A stretch of DNA of 64,000 nt, taken from positions 1 through 64,000 of the forward strand of contig NZ_QRVE01000003.1 of NCBI RefSeq assembly GCF_003462685.1. The letters run 5' to 3'. Position numbers and translations under genes: made by a program. Shown here one piece after another: positions 1-10,882 of this stretch. Under the pieces are notes generated by a model. It was not told the DNA's origin. It made no database searches and saw nothing but the letters and a program-made list of their open reading frames with translations. Numbering within the stretch: position 1 is the first letter of the stretch; each line of letters begins with the position of its first letter. Source of the DNA: Collinsella sp. AF23-4AC (GTDB taxonomy: Bacteria; Actinomycetota; Coriobacteriia; Coriobacteriales; Coriobacteriaceae).

Positions 1-8
1 GGTTTAAA

Positions 9-29
9 GCTGGCCGCTGCGCGGCCAGC
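9..29. repeat. Perfect 9-bp hairpin at window edge
   Basis: GCTGGCCGC and GCGGCCAGC pair perfectly around a TGC loop. It lies beyond the terminator of the giant surface-protein gene. There is no adjacent T-run, so a terminator role is uncertain; it may belong to a gene outside the window. Confidence 0.4.
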
Positions 30-50
30 AGACTAAAGTCTTGAAACAAG

Positions 51-86
51 AAAAGGGGCGGCAACCGGGTGGTTGCCGCCCCCTTT
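51..86 (-). terminator. Rho-independent terminator of the giant surface-protein operon
   Basis: A strong stem (GGGGCGGCAACC paired with GGTTGCCGCCCC, GGGT loop) sits about 20 bases past the stop codon of the 3577-residue gene. Read on the minus strand the stem is followed by TTTTCTTG. This is a typical intrinsic terminator closing the four-gene operon. Confidence 0.8.
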
Positions 87-108
87 GCGAAGCCAGTTGG
101 CTTCGGAA

Positions 109-3100
109 CTAGTGGTCGATGCCGTTGAGGTTCACCCTCGTGAGCGTATAGGTCACATAGTCGGGCGATTGAGGCGTTGCGCTCGCCACGTCACCCTTAA
201 CCAGGCTCGCTGTCATCACCAAGCGATAGTTCGCGTAGAACTGCTCACGCTGTTCAACCTGCGTGTTGACCTTAACGGTAAAGGGCAGGCTAAACGTCGT
301 ATTACCGTTCTTCGTTTTGAACTTGCCGTTCTCCTTCGAGTCAGTGAAGGTGATCGTGCTACCGGAGGGAGCGACCGCGGCAAGCTTACTCTCCGTCACT
401 GTTACGTAGTTTGAGATATCATCCGTTACGCTCTCATACGTGCCGTCGGTTCCGCGGCGCTGAAGCGAGAGCGTGTACACAACAGAGTCTGCGTTCGCAA
501 TTGCCTCGGCGGCGTTGCTGAGTCCACCCAGTTCATACGTGGCACCCAGACCAATCGTGCCATTCGCGATCGGACGCAGGTCGTCCACGTTAATGCCAAG
601 CTGCGACTTATCTGGCGCAGAAAGCGTAATGGTCGTATCACCCGTGTCCATGCGATAGTACCCGACGTTACCGGGCTTCGTCTGCGTCAGGCTCGAGGTA
701 TTAAGGCCTTCCTTACGCGTCGAAAGCTTGGCAGTATAGGACATCTTGGTACAGGCGTCCTCGCCAGACTGCTTGGACAGGGAGATAACCTTGTTGCAGC
801 CGTCCGGCGTAAGGCGAATCTCTTCCACCACCGTATGCACGGTAAAGGATCCGTCCGTTGCGATCTTGCGGATTCCGGCGAGGTCATGGTCGAGCGTGAG
901 CTTCAGCGAATCATCGCCTGTATCCGTCACGGTCTGCGTGAACGCAGGCATCGAAGCGTCACACGGCTCCCAATCGCCGCCATTCCACCAGTAGTTCTGA
1001 CCGCCGATGGCAACATAGAACTTCGCAATTGCCGAAGTTCCGCTCGGGAAACTGCTTACTCCCATTAGGTTGTTGTTGGCGCCATAGCGACACAGCGATG
1101 TATCGAGCTGATAGAACAGATGGTCGCTCTCTGTATAGTATTGGCTCGGGCTAAACGTAACCGTATCCATGACATCGAGAGAAAGAACGTAGGCGGCACC
1201 GTCCTCCGACTTCGAAACCGGAATGCACGCCCCATCTTTTTTGTCGACTACATTCTGCTCATAATTGGACAAGATACTGTATGTCGATGCCGTACTGTTT
1301 TGAATATCGTCGCTGCCATCGGTGCGTAAAACATGATGCAGATTCCAAGATATGCGGGCACCCGAAGAATTCGAGTCAATAGACGAAGCCGTAAAACCGT
1401 TGATATTAGCTTGCGTCACGCCGTCGCCCGACTTGGGCACGTTGACAACTAGGTAGACGCTCTCCGACGCACGCTGCTCCTTGCCGTTATCCTTAGGCAC
1501 CTCTAGCGTATAGCGACTGTTGCTGGGAACGTCAGCACCCGCAACCTTAAACAGCGTCCACTTGCCATCGAGTTTCGCTTTAGCGGTCGCCTCTGCCTCG
1601 TTATCACACACGGTCCATGTGCCGGCGCCATCCTGTGTGGCCGACACATCCAAAATCTCGCTCAGCCATCGCTCCTGATATGGATTGCCCGCAGAATCCT
1701 TAAAGCCGTCGTTTCCGCTCAGGGAAACGCTCGTTGCTCCGCCTTCGCCCACCGTATAGTGATACTCTCTGCCACCGGCCCGGCCGTCAACGTTCGCATC
1801 GATGAGCGCAAGCTGGCTGCCCTGGGGCAACCTTCCGTCGGCACCATTGAAGAGGATGCTCTTACCGAGCCCCTTCATCGAGCCGCCAGCAGCCATATAG
1901 CTGTCCCAGCCAAAGTCGACTTCCTTCCCATTGGCAGAATTGTATGTCCAGGTAAGCAGACCCGTCATCGGCTCGCCAAAGCTCGTAAGCACGTGTGCAT
2001 CTTTTCCAAGGTTAGCGTAGTCGCTTTCTTTAAACTTAGTGCCGTAATCATACGTTGCAGTGAAATCGATCTCGAGCTTGCGCTTAACGATGATCGGCAC
2101 CTGAACGTTGTAGCTCTGACCCGCCTCGGTAAAGGTGACGGTCAGGAGCGTAAAGCGACCCTTGCCGTTATCCCAATCGGAGCTTGGGCTAAACGACATG
2201 TTGTTCTTGCCGTTGTTCACCACGCGAAGCGTGGGATTGTTCGACGCGTCATCGTCCTTAACGAACACACCGTCCTTGAGTTGGAAAACCTCTGCTTTGG
2301 CCGTCACGTGCGGATTGGTGCCATTCTCGTTATTCAATCTGCAGGCATCGGAGAAGCCGCCGTTCGTGACGATGTTTAGATAGCTCTTGACCGTAGTGTT
2401 GTCGTTGCCAGAGATCACCAAAACGGAGAAATCCGTTGTGGCTTGGTTGCTGCTTGTATCATTATTCGAATTGAACTTACTGGCCACGGATGAGGCATCG
2501 TAGCTCGACTTATTTTGATAGGCGCCGTTGTCATTAATGCCGCCGATATTCGTGTAGGTGTAGCGATCGGCAACACCGGTGCCTGCCTCGCTCTGGACGG
2601 TCGCCGCGGTGTCGATGGTGGCGCCGTCGCCAAACAGGTAGCGATCGGTGGTGTCGTTGTCGGAGGCACGCACCGCCAGCGTGCTTACGGGGCTCGTGGT
2701 CACGTACGGGCTTGCCGCCGTGGTAGCGGTATCGTCCGCACCGTAGAGCGTGGTGCCCTCGTCGGGCGCGCGCAGCGTGTCCTTATAGTCGCCGAACGCG
2801 ATGTAGGTCTTCCTGTTTACGGCGGCCGTATTGGTCGTGTAAACCATCGGCGGCAGATCACGCGTGGTCTTGCCGTTGCCGAGCTTTACGTTCACGCCCG
2901 CTGCGGAGAGGCTATAGCCGTTTGTGTCAACCTCGCCTAAGAGCACGCCCTGCTTAGAGCCCAATTTGTAGGTATTGCTGTCCATGAGCACGTTTACCAG
3001 ATGGAACTGGCCGCGTCCGTCGCCCGCAATGCCGCCGTTGGAGGTTCCGCCAAACGTTGTGTTAGATACCTTTGTGTTGGTGACGTTGATGACGTCGGCA

Positions 3101-6100
3101 CCGCTGTTAATCGCGCCAAGTAGACCGCCGCTCCACCTGCCCTTGATCGTGGCGCACTCAATCGCGATATTGTTGCAGGCTATGTTCACATTGCTGAAGT
3201 AGTAGCCGATAAGTCCGCCCGAGCATTGGTCGGTGCCGGCAATGTTGATATTCTCGACGCTACAGTCCTCAAACCAGTACGTGTTGGGGCTGCCACTGCT
3301 CGTGACCTCGCCAATCAAGCCGCCCGCATTACGGATGCTATTGTTCGTTCCGGTGGCATCGCCGATGATGGCGCTCTTGGCATCGCCTCCGGCATCAATG
3401 CGCACGTTGCTTATAGAAATAACGCCTCTATAGGCGCTTCCGACCACACCGCCGGCGCCCATGTACTTATCGGTGTTCGACCCGGTGGCGAGTACATTTA
3501 CCCCAGAGATGACTGCCGTGCTCGATGCGACGGCTTCCGTGATGCCAATTTTGGTGTTCACCGATACGTTACTGGAGGTATAACCGAACACGCCGCCCAC
3601 GTAGGGTGTTGTTCCCGTGGCGGTTATGGTCGAGTTTTTGCCAATAGTCTTCTCGTATACCCCCGTGGCCGCGGTTGTCCACACGCTGCACGGCGAGGCG
3701 ATCGCACCCACATAGCCGCCAACGTACTTCTCGCCCGTGACGCTAAGGCCAGTGTATGAGCAGTCATAGAGATTCGCGGGCGCCTGCGTGCCGGAGCCGA
3801 AATTGACCATATAGGTCACGTCGTTATCCGTCCTTCGGCTGGTACGGCCCGAGCTGCCAAGAAGCCCTCCTACGCTCTTTGCGCCCAACACGGTGCAGTT
3901 CTTCATCTGTACGTTGCGGTAGACGCCACGCGTGTTGCCGTCGTAGTTGGCCGTTGCGCCCGCCAATAGGCCGGTGCCGATGAGGTCGTTCGATGCCGGT
4001 CCCGAGGCAATGCTACCGTTGGCGTCTTTGTACGTGAGCGATACGTTGCAGTTACTAAAGGTAAGGTCTTTGACCTGAGCGCCGTCATTCGCGGTGACGC
4101 TCTGCCCCACATTGGTTGAGGTGAACATCACGGTGCTGAATAGGCCGCCCACGCCCGAGACCTTATAGTCGTCATCGGCATATTCGACGACGCCGTAAGT
4201 GGCATCTTTGGCGCCTACCGTGATGGTGGCCCCGTTGCCGTCGATCGTTGCCACGTGCGGCGTGATGCGGTCGCGATCGGTGGACGCCTCGTTCGAGCTG
4301 CAAGCATTGGAATAGTAACGGCCGCTAAGGCCCACGTATCCCGTGCCGTAGCCGGTCATATCGTAGGTGGCATTTTCCTTGAACTCCAGGCTCATGCCGA
4401 TAGATTTCGACGCGCACACGTAGCCCGTTTGGTAGTCGGCAGCGTAGGACGCCACCAGGTAGGGCGAATTTACATCGTCATCATGGTCGAGCGGGCCGTG
4501 CCACCCCTGTTTGCCCGGGGCCTTCTGGTCATCGTTTTTGGCGGTTTCGAAATCGCCGGCAGCGCTCGCAGGCTTGCCCACGCAGTCGTAGCTGGCATTT
4601 CGCACCTTACCATATTCCTTGTTGCCAAACAGGTAGCCGTTTATCGCCGGGTCCTGCTTATCGCTGCCCCAGTACGCCTTGGAGCCGCGGAACACGCCAT
4701 AATTAGCGTAGTCGGTATGTGCCGCTCCAGCACCCGCACCCGAGCTAATGATGGCCGAGAGCACCAAAAGGCCCTGGGCGTTTTCCACCGTGGTCACGGG
4801 TGCCTCGGCATCAGTGCCGATATACTTGTTGTCGGTGCCCGTGGTAGTGACGCAGGCGGTTCCCTTGTTTGTGAGCTCGTTGATCTTGTAGCTAGCGTTA
4901 CCGTTTTCGACTTTGCAGCCCTCGCTAAAGGCATAGCCATCAATCACACGGCCAACGTAGGGATTGTCGTACTGCCGGAAGTTGCCCGTTCCAAGCCCCT
5001 GAGACTTGTCGCTGGTTCCAGCGCGCCAAGACGTCCCTGACATATTGCGGAAGATCACACCGCCGCCCGCAATGGCACCAACGTAACCGCCGACGGGAAC
5101 AAGATGTGACTTAGTTCCGCCACCAGTAACCGTAAAGCCAGTTGTGGGGTTATCGGCCGTCGCCCCATTTACGACCACGCCATCGATAATGTTATCGCCA
5201 CCAAGGATGCAGCCGATAACGCCACCAAAGAACGCCGTTGGGGCACCGTCGGCGTCCTTGGCAGAATAAGTAATCGCCGCCGACTCGTTCACATAATTGA
5301 TGTTGAGGTTGCGTACCACGCTGCCATAGCTATAGGGAACCAGGCCGCGAAGCTCGCCCTTGTTGTTTTCAATCTCAATTGTTGCAGTCGAGGCGCCCAG
5401 ATCGCCAACGATAACACCGCGGAACGGATTGGCCTTGTTGCCAAACCCGCCAAACGATGCCGCATCGACGGTAATCTTACTATCTTTGTCAGGCTCTATG
5501 CTGTAATACGCACTCTGTATATAGCGGTGCACGGTTTCGTCGCTCAGCGTCTGCTCGGGATCGGTCTTATCGCCGATCTTCCTCTCCCATTTTTTATCAG
5601 TACCGTTTGCCTGCTTATAGACGTACGTAACCTCATTGTTGGTCGATTGGTCGCTGCGGCGAGTGCAAAGCGCACTCTGGTCAGCGGCAATGGTGACTTC
5701 CCAGCCATCCAATGCCACGCTATTGTTGATGTAGTTGGCGATGGCGTTCATCTCCGTCGCGTCCTTAACGGTATACGGATCGCCATATGTACCACATCCC
5801 GTTATCAGCTTTGGAATACGCTGGTTGACTTTTATTTCGTGGTACTGGACATTGCTCTCGGTGGCCTTCCCCTTATAAACATAAGGAAGATAGTCACCGA
5901 ACACCGGGGCATCGACATTCGCCGTCTTATCCCCAGCCTTCACCAAGCCGTTAGGGGTGCCATACGTCGCTTCATCGTAATACCAAAGCTGCTTGCCGGA
6001 GTACTCCGTGCCTTTCCTATCAATTTCGGATCCGTAGGTCACCTTGTCATTTTGAGCGGCATCTGCTGTAAAGGTATAGTCCGCCGAGCCCGTGCCGCCG

Positions 6101-9100
6101 GTCGCGTAGCCAAAGCTCTCCAGCAGGCTCGCGTGGGTAAAAATCGAATTGTCCGTTTGGCTGGGCAAGCTTATTTTCTCAAACTTCGCTATGACCTGAT
6201 TGGCCTTATCTCCCACGCCGAGCTCGCCAAACAAGCTTGTAGCTGCAATCTTTTTTTTCGTACCGTTATTGTACGAATCGGTTACCGAGATATTCTTCGC
6301 ATCAAGGTTTACAAGGGTCTGCATCTGGTTGATTAGCAGTGGAGCGTATTGGGTGGCGTTCGTCACACCATCGACCGCAAGACCATCGAGCACTAAACCG
6401 TTTATCGTGATTTGTGCCACATTGGTTTTTTTGACGGGTCCGTAGATATAGCGACACACAAGCGCGCCAGACGAGCTTCCCCAATCGCTCACAACAGAGC
6501 CCACGGTACCAGCAAGCGTGACATTCTCAACCTTAAGATCGCCCGTGTGAGTTCGGATGAGAGCGCAGTGCATATTCTCGTGCTGCGTGGCTTCGTTATT
6601 CTTTTTATTGCCTTCTTGCTCAGCTTTAATATCGGAATAATGGAACGTAATGGTTGCGTTTTTTACCGTTACCGTGGAATTACTGGTGGGGTTGGTGGGG
6701 TAGAAGCTGTATCCCTCTAGGTTGATAGCCACGCCCTCGGAACCGTTCGTACCAATATTGTTTCCTTTGAAAATCTCACGATTTCCCGGAATGATATAGC
6801 CCTGAATTGCAGGCGGGGCATACAGGCATGCACACCAAAGCAACAAGTACTCCGGGCGGTCCATCCAGCTGCTCGCACTACTATTTTTTGAGTTGCTGCC
6901 TACTACCGTATACGCCTTGTCAAGATTGTAGTAATACCTCGTCCAAGCGTTGGTTTTGCGTGAGTTGCCGAAATCCGTTCGATTGTGATAGCTGTTATCG
7001 CTTCCCGGATTTCCGCTCATGTCGAGCTTGCCATTATTAACGTCGTCTTTGGTGTGAAGTGAAACGACAGTGTTCCATTCGGCATCGATTAGCTTGCTGC
7101 CTGGCTTCCTGCCGTCGCCAACCCATTCATCAAACTTCTTTATGGACTTAGCTTCCGCAACATGAATGCCTTCGACCCTATAGGCAGTACCCCAATAAGC
7201 CTTATCTTCTAGATATAATCCCGCATACGGCTCGGAACCGTATATTCCGTCGGCTACCCTGCTGCCACGGCCGACGAGCAAGCCCAACATCTCGGCGTTG
7301 CTCGCGTTAATGGTTGCACCCGAAAGGTCGATGGCATAGTCGTTGATGACCCAGTGGCCACTAGCGGCGTATACAAGACCGCCGAGCTCCTTGGAATTCT
7401 CCGCAGTTATTGAGGCCTTGGTTGTTCTCAGAGCATAGGAGTTTACATCCTTGTTAACGCTGTTATCTCCGATAGTTACGACCGCGTTGCCCCAGCTATA
7501 ACCCAAGAGACCGCCCGCGCCATTGAGCTTATCGCCGTTTTTGCCGACGCTCATGGCGAACGAATCGAACACCAACCCTGCGATGTTGACGGTCGCCACA
7601 TTGGTCTTGTTTGTCACGTTTTCTTGTTTACCCTGTGCGATGCAGCCGATAAGGCCACCAACTTGGGCAATCTTGCCGCTGGCGCAATTGCCGGTTTCGA
7701 TTTTGCCGCCGGCTTCGAGACCCGTAACATTGAATGTCGAGGCATAATCGCCCACATAGCCGATGGCGCCGCCAATGCGAATATTGCCGTTAAGCGTTTT
7801 AGTTGCAGCGATGGTCGCTTGAGCCTTGCTGCTGCCCCCAAACGTAACCGTGGAAGCTGTCGACACGCTGCCCGCAATACCACCAATGTTCACATCGTTA
7901 ATGTTCACATCGTTAGCGAACGTATCATCGCACGCGATATTCGTTTTGCACGTTGCGCCAGACAGCGTCAGACCGCCCGCAATGGTGCCCGCAAGCGATC
8001 CGGCATCAATGGCCGCGCCGTTATCGAACTTCATAGAGCCGGCGATTGTGACGTCGGAGACAGTTGCGCCGTTGATTGCTGCGAACAAGCCCAGGCGGCC
8101 GTGGCGATAGATTTTGCCGTTGCCATCACTGGTGGCACTGACCTCGCTATTGCCGCGCATGCCGTAAGGCTCGCCCACCGCCAGACTTATGGTGTGACCG
8201 TTGCCGTTGAGCGTGGCGGTAAAGCTGTGGTTGTTCTCGTTAACGCCGGCTTGCTCTTTGGGCTGTCGGTCTTTGGTAAGGCCGGTAAGACCTGTGCCGG
8301 AAAGGTTGATGTCTGCAGAGAGCGTGATGTTCGTCGAAGGAATCTGAGCGAAATTGTCATCCGCAACGTCCTCCACGGCGGAGAAGTACCCGCTCGTTTG
8401 CCAGGTGATCGCCAGCTTTGCGAAATCGTCGACGCCTGCCAGCACAAAGGCACCACCAGTTTTTACGAGGTTCGATTTAAAGATACACTGGTGCGAATCG
8501 TTGATGGTGATGAGATCATTGCTCAGCCCACTGCCCAGGCGAATGACCTGACCATAGCTGTAGATGTCATCAATCTTGACCTGAGTGGTGGGGCGCTTGT
8601 ATTGCCATTTTGTGATATCGCCTGCGGTGGCACCGCCGTCGCTTCCGCTACCCGCGGCAAAAATGAGTGAGTTGAAGTTCTCATAGACTAGCTGCGCGGT
8701 GTGGTCGTTTTCCGCGAATCTGGCGTCCGACAGATCGGTGACACCGCTGAACTTAACGATGCCGCGCCACGACGATCCGACGACTCCGGCAAAGCCGCCG
8801 TTCGAGCCGCCGATGGTGGCGTTGCCGGCGGTTTCGACCTTTAGGCCGCGCACTTCTAGAACGTTTTTTGTGTCCACGACGCCCACGGCACCGCCATACT
8901 TGCCACTATTGCTGGCGTAGCCCGATGTTGCACATGTCACCGTTGCGTCATCAATGACCACGGCAGACTCGTTGGGACTCCCGTTGCCTTCGCCAAGGTA
9001 GCCTACCAGGCCGCCCGCATAGGTGAGCTTGCCGTTGGAGCCCACGCCAAACGACACCGCGGCGCCATCCTGCACCGTGAACGCACGCAGTGCCTCGCCA

Positions 9101-10842
9101 TCCTTCCTGCCCCACAGCTTGCCCACCAAGCCGCCGTAGTTGCCGCGCACGCTATTGTTGTTGTCCGTTCCGTTTTGCAACGTACTTGTATACGATCCGC
9201 CGCTGACGGTCACATCGCCGTTCGAGATGTCGAGCTCGCCGAACAGTCCGCCGGCAGAAGGAGCGACGCTCGTGTTGGATACGCTGAGATCCACGCCCTC
9301 GCCAAAGTCGAAGATGTCGCCATTGATGGTGAACTTGCCGGCAAACGAGGCGTCGCCGATAAGGCCACCTGCATACGTGCCGGCCGATGATGACCCAACC
9401 GCGCGTGCAGGCTTGATGGTGATGGCATTGCCCGAGGCGTCTTTTCCGCTGTTATCCGTACCCACGGTAAGCGTGAGGTTGGCTGCCTTGCCGATAAAAC
9501 CGCCGCTGGCGGTGGTGCCCTTGACGGTGAGCGCGTGTAGGTCGAGAGCCTCCGTGACGTTGACCATGGCACCTGCACTCGAGCCAACGAGGCCTACAAC
9601 GCCACCGGCAAAGCCGCTCGTGGACTGGACGGTGGCGGCGGGAACATTGGTCAGGGTGCCGACGCTCAGAGTCGCACCGTCCTTGACTTCGCCTACGAGC
9701 AGCCCAGCGTTGTCAGAGCTCGTTTCGACGGTTCCGCCTGAGGCCAGATCGTTGGGGAACGTGACGGACTCAACCGTCAAGGCCCCGCTTTCGACCGTGT
9801 TACCAATCAAGCCAATGTTGCCCGTCGCATTCACCTTGAGAATCTTGTGGGAACCGGTGAAGCTATAGGTAACTTTCGCAGCAAGATAGCCCGTCGTCTC
9901 ACCCAGGAGGGGTGCCGTCAAGACGGAAGTCGTATCATCCTTCTTATCAACGGGACCCGCGATGTCAACCGACGCGTTAAGCGTCTTACTCTCTTCGCTG
10001 TTTTCCGCACCGCTGACCTTCGAAGCGACCATCGGCGCGCTATAGCTAGTCGCGCCCACCCACTTCATCTTGACCATATTGTTTTGGTCGGTCAGCTTGA
10101 GGCTATTAAAAACCGTCCGATCAGTCGTGAGCTCGACGGGACTATCAGCGCCATTCAGCGACCTATAGATCCTGCCTTCAAACGGATGCTCATCGCTGCC
10201 AAAGCCCTGGAAAGACATGCCGTTATTAGCCGACTCGGTGAGCTTCGCATCGCCCGTGATGATAACCTTGATCTGCGCATCATAGTAAAGCGAAGCGTCG
10301 GCGTTAGACAGGGCGGCGAACGCCTCCGACGACTTGACATTGAGGCTTTTGATTCCACTGTTATCTTCTTTGAGCACGATGTTTTCCGCACCATTAGCCT
10401 TGAGCAGCTCGACAAGCTTTTTCAAATCCGTGATCGTCGCACCCGCCTGGGCCTCAGCGTCCTCCGAAGTCGCATCATCGGCATCTTGCTCGGCGTCGTC
10501 AGCGGCGGCATCGTCAGCGGCATCGTCGCCTTCCGTCTGGTCGCCCGTGGAATCGGAACCCATGGCGCTATCGGTGGTATCGCCTGCTGCAGCGTCATCC
10601 TTCGCCGCGTCATCCCCAGCACTGTCGCTGTCGGCACCGGTATCACTCGACCCAGACCCGATCGTGACATCGCCGTTGGTCTCGCCGCCCTCGGCAGTAT
10701 CCAACGCCTTCGCAGATGCGGCAGCAATCTCGTTCGAGATGTTCTGCCAGCCTGCCGCCACAGCAACCACCGTGGGCGAGCATGCTTGGAGCACCATGAC
10801 CACCGTCATGAACTCTGCGAGTATGCGCTTTGCCGTTCTCAT
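109..10842 (-). CDS. Giant GLUG-type beta-helix surface protein, 3577 aa
   Basis: A secreted or surface protein, probably an adhesin or matrix protein; the exact function is unknown. The N-terminus has a hydrophobic signal with a possible lipobox (LQAC, Cys21). Residues about 40-135 are an Asp/Ala/Gly-rich acidic linker. From about 140 to 2600 there are dozens of GG-[LIV]-[VIL]-G turns (GGLVG, GGLIG, GGVVG) spaced by beta-prone Asn/Thr/Val stretches, as in GLUG-motif right-handed beta-helices. The last ~800 residues look like Ig-like or repeat domains without GLUG turns. The C-terminus (NLNGIDH) has no LPXTG-like motif, hydrophobic tail or basic tail, so it is not a sortase substrate. ATG 10842 follows an AGAGG ribosome site. 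It is the last gene of an operon with three small membrane proteins upstream. GLUG family resemblance is read by eye from the motif. Confidence 0.85.
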   Translation of the reverse strand: MRTAKRILAEFMTVVMVLQACSPTVVAVAAGWQNISNEIAAASAKALDTAEGGETNGDVTIGSGSSDTGADSDSAGDDAAKDDAAAGDTTDSAMGSDSTGDQTEGDDAADDAAADDAEQDADDATSEDAEAQAGATITDLKKLVELLKANGAENIVLKEDNSGIKSLNVKSSEAFAALSNADASLYYDAQIKVIITGDAKLTESANNGMSFQGFGSDEHPFEGRIYRSLNGADSPVELTTDRTVFNSLKLTDQNNMVKMKWVGATSYSAPMVASKVSGAENSEESKTLNASVDIAGPVDKKDDTTSVLTAPLLGETTGYLAAKVTYSFTGSHKILKVNATGNIGLIGNTVESGALTVESVTFPNDLASGGTVETSSDNAGLLVGEVKDGATLSVGTLTNVPAATVQSTSGFAGGVVGLVGSSAGAMVNVTEALDLHALTVKGTTASGGFIGKAANLTLTVGTDNSGKDASGNAITIKPARAVGSSSAGTYAGGLIGDASFAGKFTINGDIFDFGEGVDLSVSNTSVAPSAGGLFGELDISNGDVTVSGGSYTSTLQNGTDNNNSVRGNYGGLVGKLWGRKDGEALRAFTVQDGAAVSFGVGSNGKLTYAGGLVGYLGEGNGSPNESAVVIDDATVTCATSGYASNSGKYGGAVGVVDTKNVLEVRGLKVETAGNATIGGSNGGFAGVVGSSWRGIVKFSGVTDLSDARFAENDHTAQLVYENFNSLIFAAGSGSDGGATAGDITKWQYKRPTTQVKIDDIYSYGQVIRLGSGLSNDLITINDSHQCIFKSNLVKTGGAFVLAGVDDFAKLAITWQTSGYFSAVEDVADDNFAQIPSTNITLSADINLSGTGLTGLTKDRQPKEQAGVNENNHSFTATLNGNGHTISLAVGEPYGMRGNSEVSATSDGNGKIYRHGRLGLFAAINGATVSDVTIAGSMKFDNGAAIDAGSLAGTIAGGLTLSGATCKTNIACDDTFANDVNINDVNIGGIAGSVSTASTVTFGGSSKAQATIAATKTLNGNIRIGGAIGYVGDYASTFNVTGLEAGGKIETGNCASGKIAQVGGLIGCIAQGKQENVTNKTNVATVNIAGLVFDSFAMSVGKNGDKLNGAGGLLGYSWGNAVVTIGDNSVNKDVNSYALRTTKASITAENSKELGGLVYAASGHWVINDYAIDLSGATINASNAEMLGLLVGRGSRVADGIYGSEPYAGLYLEDKAYWGTAYRVEGIHVAEAKSIKKFDEWVGDGRKPGSKLIDAEWNTVVSLHTKDDVNNGKLDMSGNPGSDNSYHNRTDFGNSRKTNAWTRYYYNLDKAYTVVGSNSKNSSASSWMDRPEYLLLWCACLYAPPAIQGYIIPGNREIFKGNNIGTNGSEGVAINLEGYSFYPTNPTSNSTVTVKNATITFHYSDIKAEQEGNKKNNEATQHENMHCALIRTHTGDLKVENVTLAGTVGSVVSDWGSSSGALVCRYIYGPVKKTNVAQITINGLVLDGLAVDGVTNATQYAPLLINQMQTLVNLDAKNISVTDSYNNGTKKKIAATSLFGELGVGDKANQVIAKFEKISLPSQTDNSIFTHASLLESFGYATGGTGSADYTFTADAAQNDKVTYGSEIDRKGTEYSGKQLWYYDEATYGTPNGLVKAGDKTANVDAPVFGDYLPYVYKGKATESNVQYHEIKVNQRIPKLITGCGTYGDPYTVKDATEMNAIANYINNSVALDGWEVTIAADQSALCTRRSDQSTNNEVTYVYKQANGTDKKWERKIGDKTDPEQTLSDETVHRYIQSAYYSIEPDKDSKITVDAASFGGFGNKANPFRGVIVGDLGASTATIEIENNKGELRGLVPYSYGSVVRNLNINYVNESAAITYSAKDADGAPTAFFGGVIGCILGGDNIIDGVVVNGATADNPTTGFTVTGGGTKSHLVPVGGYVGAIAGGGVIFRNMSGTSWRAGTSDKSQGLGTGNFRQYDNPYVGRVIDGYAFSEGCKVENGNASYKINELTNKGTACVTTTGTDNKYIGTDAEAPVTTVENAQGLLVLSAIISSGAGAGAAHTDYANYGVFRGSKAYWGSDKQDPAINGYLFGNKEYGKVRNASYDCVGKPASAAGDFETAKNDDQKAPGKQGWHGPLDHDDDVNSPYLVASYAADYQTGYVCASKSIGMSLEFKENATYDMTGYGTGYVGLSGRYYSNACSSNEASTDRDRITPHVATIDGNGATITVGAKDATYGVVEYADDDYKVSGVGGLFSTVMFTSTNVGQSVTANDGAQVKDLTFSNCNVSLTYKDANGSIASGPASNDLIGTGLLAGATANYDGNTRGVYRNVQMKNCTVLGAKSVGGLLGSSGRTSRRTDNDVTYMVNFGSGTQAPANLYDCSYTGLSVTGEKYVGGYVGAIASPCSVWTTAATGVYEKTIGKNSTITATGTTPYVGGVFGYTSSNVSVNTKIGITEAVASSTAVISGVNVLATGSNTDKYMGAGGVVGSAYRGVISISNVRIDAGGDAKSAIIGDATGTNNSIRNAGGLIGEVTSSGSPNTYWFEDCSVENINIAGTDQCSGGLIGYYFSNVNIACNNIAIECATIKGRWSGGLLGAINSGADVINVTNTKVSNTTFGGTSNGGIAGDGRGQFHLVNVLMDSNTYKLGSKQGVLLGEVDTNGYSLSAAGVNVKLGNGKTTRDLPPMVYTTNTAAVNRKTYIAFGDYKDTLRAPDEGTTLYGADDTATTAASPYVTTSPVSTLAVRASDNDTTDRYLFGDGATIDTAATVQSEAGTGVADRYTYTNIGGINDNGAYQNKSSYDASSVASKFNSNNDTSSNQATTDFSVLVISGNDNTTVKSYLNIVTNGGFSDACRLNNENGTNPHVTAKAEVFQLKDGVFVKDDDASNNPTLRVVNNGKNNMSFSPSSDWDNGKGRFTLLTVTFTEAGQSYNVQVPIIVKRKLEIDFTATYDYGTKFKESDYANLGKDAHVLTSFGEPMTGLLTWTYNSANGKEVDFGWDSYMAAGGSMKGLGKSILFNGADGRLPQGSQLALIDANVDGRAGGREYHYTVGEGGATSVSLSGNDGFKDSAGNPYQERWLSEILDVSATQDGAGTWTVCDNEAEATAKAKLDGKWTLFKVAGADVPSNSRYTLEVPKDNGKEQRASESVYLVVNVPKSGDGVTQANINGFTASSIDSNSSGARISWNLHHVLRTDGSDDIQNSTASTYSILSNYEQNVVDKKDGACIPVSKSEDGAAYVLSLDVMDTVTFSPSQYYTESDHLFYQLDTSLCRYGANNNLMGVSSFPSGTSAIAKFYVAIGGQNYWWNGGDWEPCDASMPAFTQTVTDTGDDSLKLTLDHDLAGIRKIATDGSFTVHTVVEEIRLTPDGCNKVISLSKQSGEDACTKMSYTAKLSTRKEGLNTSSLTQTKPGNVGYYRMDTGDTTITLSAPDKSQLGINVDDLRPIANGTIGLGATYELGGLSNAAEAIANADSVVYTLSLQRRGTDGTYESVTDDISNYVTVTESKLAAVAPSGSTITFTDSKENGKFKTKNGNTTFSLPFTVKVNTQVEQREQFYANYRLVMTASLVKGDVASATPQSPDYVTYTLTRVNLNGIDH

Positions 10843-10882
10843 CGATTCCGTACCTCTTATCCTAAAAACTCCGCTTCCAGAG

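Noticed and set aside
6807..7040. Cys-rich 77-codon plus-strand frame inside the giant gene
   Set aside because: A cysteine-rich peptide looked interesting, but it is antisense to the giant surface-protein gene, has no ribosome site, and other chance frames there look similar.
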